A DNA stretch of 64,000 nt from Lachnospira sp. UBA2821. GTDB lineage: Bacteria > Bacillota > Clostridia > Lachnospirales > Lachnospiraceae. The stretch lies in NCBI GenBank assembly GCA_002351535.1, contig DEGR01000033.1:13443-77442 (forward strand), in the 5' to 3' direction. Each line of letters starts with the position of its first letter. Position 1 is the stretch's first letter. Position numbers and translations under genes: made by a program. Shown in pieces: positions 60,409 through 64,000 of this stretch. Below the pieces are notes generated by a model. It had not been told where the DNA came from. It ran no database searches and worked only from the letters and a program-made list of their open reading frames with translations.

Positions 60409-61353
60409 TTATTTTCTTATCGGTTTTCTGGCATTAATTCTTTTCACTGTTACTTCCTGTGTTGCAACTTTAATCTTAGGAACAGCTTTTACATAATAAT
60501 AGTAATCGTCATCCTCAAACTGGACAAGCTCTGTTCTTGAATAATCAACTGATAATATTAAAAGCTGTATAACAACACCAAGCGCTATACTTACCGCCAT
60601 CATCACTGCTACCATCCATATAGGCATAACATCTGACACTCCAAATACGGCAAGTTCTATAAGAAGAAGACAGCCGCCTGCTATTCCGCCTGTCACCACG
60701 GCAATTGTCCACGCATGGTCTATAGACATTCTTCTTATTATAAATACAACTATTATTATGGCTGCAAGTGCCACAATATACAAATACATTTCTTTATTGT
60801 TAATCATCTCATCAAGCATTGTAGTAAGCTTTTTAACTCCTGATGATGACGTATTGGATATAACTGTCGCATTACCTCCTATATAAGATATCATAAAATA
60901 TATAACTGTTCCAAAAGTCACAGATACTATCGATATTGGTGTTGCCGTCAATCCAATTATAAGAGGCATTACATATGGTATTTTAAGCATGAATAATACC
61001 GGCATCAATAAAAGCACGTAGCCTTCTTTAGGTGTAAACCTGAAGTATAATATATACATAATGAACAATATACCCAGCATAACAGCCGCAATCTCCAGTG
61101 ATACATAGTATATGTCAGCCACAAGAAACACAAACATTATCCCGACAGTCATCCCTGTAGGCAAAAATGCACATATAAGAGCTATAATAACTACAATTGC
61201 CGGATTCTTAAGTACAGGCATGAATCCCACATTCATGTCAAATACTATCATCGTCAATACTGCCAGTAAAAACCTGATTGCCGGGTCAATATACGACGAA
61301 TAATTGCCATATAATCTTTTTAAATATTCTCTAAAAACCAATAGTTTCATCAT
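60409..61353 (-). CDS. Uncharacterised polytopic membrane protein upstream of cdaA
   Basis: I cannot name the family. The 314-residue protein has about nine hydrophobic helices, with a break around residues 163-185 (NATVISNTSSSGVKKLTTML) that may be a cytoplasmic loop. Its soluble C-terminus (VQFEDDDYYYYVKAVPKIKVATQEVTVKRINARKPIRK) has a run of acidic and Tyr residues followed by a basic end, possibly a binding tail. It lies 26 bases or so before cdaA and after a small membrane protein gene, in one minus-strand run with the c-di-AMP genes. Any role in c-di-AMP signalling is inferred from place only. GGAGGT precedes the ATG. Confidence 0.75.
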   Translation of the reverse strand: MMKLLVFREYLKRLYGNYSSYIDPAIRFLLAVLTMIVFDMNVGFMPVLKNPAIVVIIALICAFLPTGMTVGIMFVFLVADIYYVSLEIAAVMLGILFIMYILYFRFTPKEGYVLLLMPVLFMLKIPYVMPLIIGLTATPISIVSVTFGTVIYFMISYIGGNATVISNTSSSGVKKLTTMLDEMINNKEMYLYIVALAAIIIVVFIIRRMSIDHAWTIAVVTGGIAGGCLLLIELAVFGVSDVMPIWMVAVMMAVSIALGVVIQLLILSVDYSRTELVQFEDDDYYYYVKAVPKIKVATQEVTVKRINARKPIRK

Positions 61354-61780
61354 CAGTCACAGTACCTCCCGTTTTGGTATCGTTAACTTCGCTCTGTTCC
61401 TTCTTATAATATCTGCAAAGCTTCTTCAATACATCATTATATCCTTTGTTTTTCTCCTGAATAACTCTGTATTTTAACGAATATACAATATATGCCAAAA
61501 GAAGATAAACAGCCACAACAGCCACATATAATACTATAAGCTTACGCGATATGGAACCCGAATCAAGTCTCGTTATATTGTTAAGCAAAAAATCCGTTTT
61601 ATACACAACTCCGATTACAAGTGCCACAATATATGCAACAGTAATAAGAAGTCCTGTAATAATCATATTCACGCCAAGATAATCTTTCCTGTAATATCTG
61701 GCAACCTTAATAGACGATTTTTCTTTTTTTTCATATAATGCAAGGTTGGTCATCAATTTTACTTTTTCTTCATTTACCAT
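61331..61780 (-). CDS. Uncharacterised two-helix membrane protein
   Basis: I start at MVNEEKVKLMTN (61780), where GGAGGTG precedes the ATG; a longer reading frame to 61846 is not needed. The 149-residue protein has two membrane helices (about 35-55, MIITGLLITVAYIVALVIGVVY, and about 73-95, LIVLYVAVVAVYLLLAYIVYSL), a cytoplasmic start and a Lys/Glu-rich cytoplasmic tail that looks partly helical. No family is recognised. It overlaps the next membrane-protein gene by 23 bases, so both are expressed together upstream of cdaA. Confidence 0.7.
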   Translation of the reverse strand: MVNEEKVKLMTNLALYEKKEKSSIKVARYYRKDYLGVNMIITGLLITVAYIVALVIGVVYKTDFLLNNITRLDSGSISRKLIVLYVAVVAVYLLLAYIVYSLKYRVIQEKNKGYNDVLKKLCRYYKKEQSEVNDTKTGGTVTDDETIGF

Positions 61781-61879
61781 AATGACACCTCCTGTAATTC
61801 TGCATCTTTGATTATCAAATGCATCTTTTTGCACAGCTATAGCCATACTAAATTAGTATATCACACAAAAAAAGAACGT

Positions 61880-62824
61880 TCAATAGTCCTTTACATCCCG
61901 AATGATAAACTCTTTTACAGTTTGTGAATATATGTCATAATCCACAAGTGCACTATTTGCATGGTCAGCACGGTCTATAATAATCCTTCTCTTTTTTGCA
62001 CTGCATTTTTCATATAATATATCTCCCATTGCAAGAGGGACAACCGAATCTTCACTTCCATGTATAAACAGTGTTGGAATTCCAAGTTTTTCAACGGATT
62101 CAACCGGTGATGCATCTTCGATGTTAAAATGTCCAAATATATGTGCACCCATTTTCACAAGTGGATATACGATTTTCAACGGTAACCCCATATTCCTAAT
62201 TGTCTGCCTGATAATGTCTCCCGGTCTTGAATATGCACAATCCGAAATTATCCCTTTAACGTTTGCAGGAAGTCCGAGTTCAGTTGCCATAAGTATTGTC
62301 GATGCTCCCATTGATACTCCCGCAAGGATTATGTTGATACTCTCTCCATATGTTCTTATAACATATTGTATCCACTTTACACAGTCGTATCTCTCTTTTA
62401 TTCCAAATGTAATAACATTGCCCCCGCTTTCTCCGTGCGCCCTTTCATCAATCATAATAATATTTATCCCCATCTCATGACACACCTTAAAAAAGCCGTA
62501 TCCATCCCATGCATAATTTCCCCGATATCCATGGAACGCAATCAGAACCGGTGCATTGTCCCTTACATTATACATTCTTCCACATAAACCAACACCATCA
62601 TCAGATGTTATCCTTACTTTCTTATGTGGTATTTTTTCCATCTCATCAATCTGTTTTAACAGTTTATCCCTGTGATTTTTGTACAGTCTGCTGTCAGGTA
62701 TGTCATAGACATTACGTTTCTTTTTATCCGGAACATAAAAAGCTATCCTGAAAAAACAATATGTTAAACCAATCACTATAAATGCTATTCCGACCAGAAT
62801 ACCACACACAATCATCATTTTCAC
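61880..62824 (-). CDS. Membrane-anchored alpha/beta hydrolase
   Basis: The 314-residue protein has an N-terminal helix (about 4-26) and an alpha/beta-hydrolase fold with AFHGYRGNYAWD (oxyanion region), nucleophile ILAGVSMGAST, the acid in FIHGSEDSVVP and the base in DRADHANS. The pattern resembles esterases or acyl-transferases of unknown substrate, such as YqkD-type proteins. The listed start is GTG, with an ATG two codons in; AAGGGG lies upstream. It overlaps the GGDEF gene by 4 bases. Confidence 0.9.
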   Translation of the reverse strand: MKMMIVCGILVGIAFIVIGLTYCFFRIAFYVPDKKKRNVYDIPDSRLYKNHRDKLLKQIDEMEKIPHKKVRITSDDGVGLCGRMYNVRDNAPVLIAFHGYRGNYAWDGYGFFKVCHEMGINIIMIDERAHGESGGNVITFGIKERYDCVKWIQYVIRTYGESINIILAGVSMGASTILMATELGLPANVKGIISDCAYSRPGDIIRQTIRNMGLPLKIVYPLVKMGAHIFGHFNIEDASPVESVEKLGIPTLFIHGSEDSVVPLAMGDILYEKCSAKKRRIIIDRADHANSALVDYDIYSQTVKEFIIRDVKDY

Positions 62825-63945
62825 ACATTCCCCTTACTTTCTTTTTTGTCAATATACATATGTCCGTCAGCTTCCTTTACAACATCAATTATATCTGCTC
62901 CCCTTCCATACGCTATTCCTGCTGCACATGATAGTCTGAATTCTTTGCCTGCTTCTGTCTGTTTCAGATTTTGTTTTATTTCTTTCACCATCTGCTCAGT
63001 CTCATCGGCCTGTGGATTGTTCGTAATAAGCAGAAATTCATCCCCACCTATTCTGAACACACTTTTCCTGTCATTTTCATAGCTGTAAAGCAATGAGGAA
63101 AGTGTATTAATTGCTTTGTCACCAACATCATGGCCATGTTCATCATTAAGAATTTTCAAATTATTAAGGTCCCAGAAAGTCACCGATACCCATTCTATCC
63201 CCGGATAATAATCTTTTACCATTTCCTCATATTTACTTTTGTTAAACACCCTTGTTTTCAAATCTGTTTCCTTCATATATGTAAGCTGCGCTATTCTATA
63301 TGCATCTTCATTACTGCCAACGATTGCATACTGCATCATTACAGAAAATACAAAAAATACAATACTTCTCGGAAACTGTGCAAACACTATCAGAATAAAC
63401 AATATATTTTTATTAAGAGGCATTGTAAGCGTTCCATCAACAACCCTCTCCATAAACCATTTTCTTGTATTCTGATATCCAAGCAGCAGATTCAGGTCGC
63501 AGATTCCATAGTAGTAACAAACTACCATGCTTATAAACATAGTTATCATATTCACCACATATGCATACCATATCGTACTTTTTCTCCTATATTGAATTGC
63601 AAAAAGCAACGGGAACACATATACAAATACTGAATGATATGACAAAAAAGACGCAATAACCCCTGAAACAATACATATAAGTGTAAGAAGATAATACTTC
63701 ACCCATGGTTTTGACAAATTCCCCTCTTTCCACAAAAGAAAAGATGGCGCAACAATAACAATAGTCATAACATATGCTATAGTTATAAGTTTAAGACTTA
63801 TGACAAATATCCCAACTGCCGTAAGCAGCCATATAAACGTAAGTGCCACAAGGAACCATATAAATCCTTTTAATGTCCGCTTATTCGATTTTATTTCTTC
63901 ATTCAGCAATTCCTGCCTATACTGCTCACTGACATCTCTCTTCAT
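62821..63945 (-). CDS. Membrane-bound diguanylate cyclase (GGDEF)
   Basis: The 374-residue protein has six membrane helices in its first 200 residues (starting near residue 30, IWFLVALTFIWLLTAVGIFV) and a GGDEF domain at the end. The active-site loop reads RIGGDEFLLI, and the preceding EHGHDVGDKAIN and WDLNNLKILND are also present. The I-site RxxD five residues upstream of GGDEF is absent, so product inhibition is not expected. It makes c-di-GMP. It is the first gene of a pair with the hydrolase, and no PilZ or EAL gene is in the window. AAGGTG precedes the ATG. Confidence 0.93.
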   Translation of the reverse strand: MKRDVSEQYRQELLNEEIKSNKRTLKGFIWFLVALTFIWLLTAVGIFVISLKLITIAYVMTIVIVAPSFLLWKEGNLSKPWVKYYLLTLICIVSGVIASFLSYHSVFVYVFPLLFAIQYRRKSTIWYAYVVNMITMFISMVVCYYYGICDLNLLLGYQNTRKWFMERVVDGTLTMPLNKNILFILIVFAQFPRSIVFFVFSVMMQYAIVGSNEDAYRIAQLTYMKETDLKTRVFNKSKYEEMVKDYYPGIEWVSVTFWDLNNLKILNDEHGHDVGDKAINTLSSLLYSYENDRKSVFRIGGDEFLLITNNPQADETEQMVKEIKQNLKQTEAGKEFRLSCAAGIAYGRGADIIDVVKEADGHMYIDKKESKGNV

Positions 63946-64000
63946 ATCTATTCACCTTATAAAATATATTATATTTGCACCCGCATTGGTTTAAAAAGAA

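Overview
This window looks like a chromosomal segment from a low-GC, Gram-positive anaerobe of the class Clostridia, most likely family Lachnospiraceae. The basis is the A+T-rich sequence, GGAGG-type ribosome sites, an LL-diaminopimelate aminotransferase, [FeFe]-hydrogenase maturases HydF and HydG, a PdaB-like deacetylase, a Csp-type subtilase, a glnA/ANTAR gene pair and secreted proteins with Thr/Pro/Glu tails. Genus is not determinable from this window. Almost every gene is on the minus strand; only an L,D-transpeptidase and a polysaccharide deacetylase read on the plus strand.

Layout. (1) 1-5612: tail of a cell-surface polysaccharide operon, reading from a small unknown membrane-anchored protein through a CpsB/YwqE phosphatase, a Wzz/CpsC co-polymerase, a CpsD tyrosine kinase and a FlaA1/PglF-type sugar dehydratase to a DegT aminotransferase cut by the window edge. 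(2) 5734-8254: a secreted BIG2 protein, a 290-base control region holding three 18-bp serine-recombinase-like sites, and a small serine recombinase. (3) 8471-13378: an AAA/DUF4143 ATPase, twin hairpins, a GT-C glycosyltransferase, a cytidylate-kinase-like protein and an orphan substrate-binding lipoprotein. (4) 13475-16604: dapL, an ANTAR regulator and glnA with a terminator-like hairpin in its leader. (5) 16836-19617: L,D-transpeptidase, a 560-bp imperfect palindrome, and the deacetylase. (6) 19601-31947: methyltransferase, CAP-domain protein, YbjN-like protein, RNase H, hydG, hydF, Csp-like protease, ClpX, PPi-type phosphofructokinase and HtrA. (7) 32027-56751: a large glycopolymer locus (LCP ligase, initiating phosphotransferase, many glycosyltransferases, a methyltransferase plus kinase/coiled-coil/GT protein, Wzm/Wzt ABC exporter, dTDP-rhamnose genes, DUF2142, DUF2304, a flippase, LicD), with leuA embedded. 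(8) 56775-63945: glmM, cdaR and cdaA (c-di-AMP module), two unknown membrane proteins, an alpha/beta hydrolase and a GGDEF protein.

The strongest candidate for an undescribed system is the control region 7385-7607. Three perfect copies of an 18-bp site with 8-bp palindromic arms and an asymmetric 2-bp centre (AC/GT) lie between a serine recombinase gene and a BIG2 gene. The first copy is inverted relative to the other two, and a good minus-strand promoter lies between copies 1 and 2, pointing at the BIG2 gene. This is the architecture expected of a phase-variable invertible promoter, and the third site with a second, oppositely directed promoter-like sequence suggests more than two states. 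Other signals worth following are the 560-bp palindrome at 18222-18781, a WbdD-like chain-terminator module split over two genes next to an ABC exporter with a putative glycan-binding domain, and a probable attenuator in the glnA leader beside an ANTAR gene. All function calls rest on reading motifs by eye; no database search was run.
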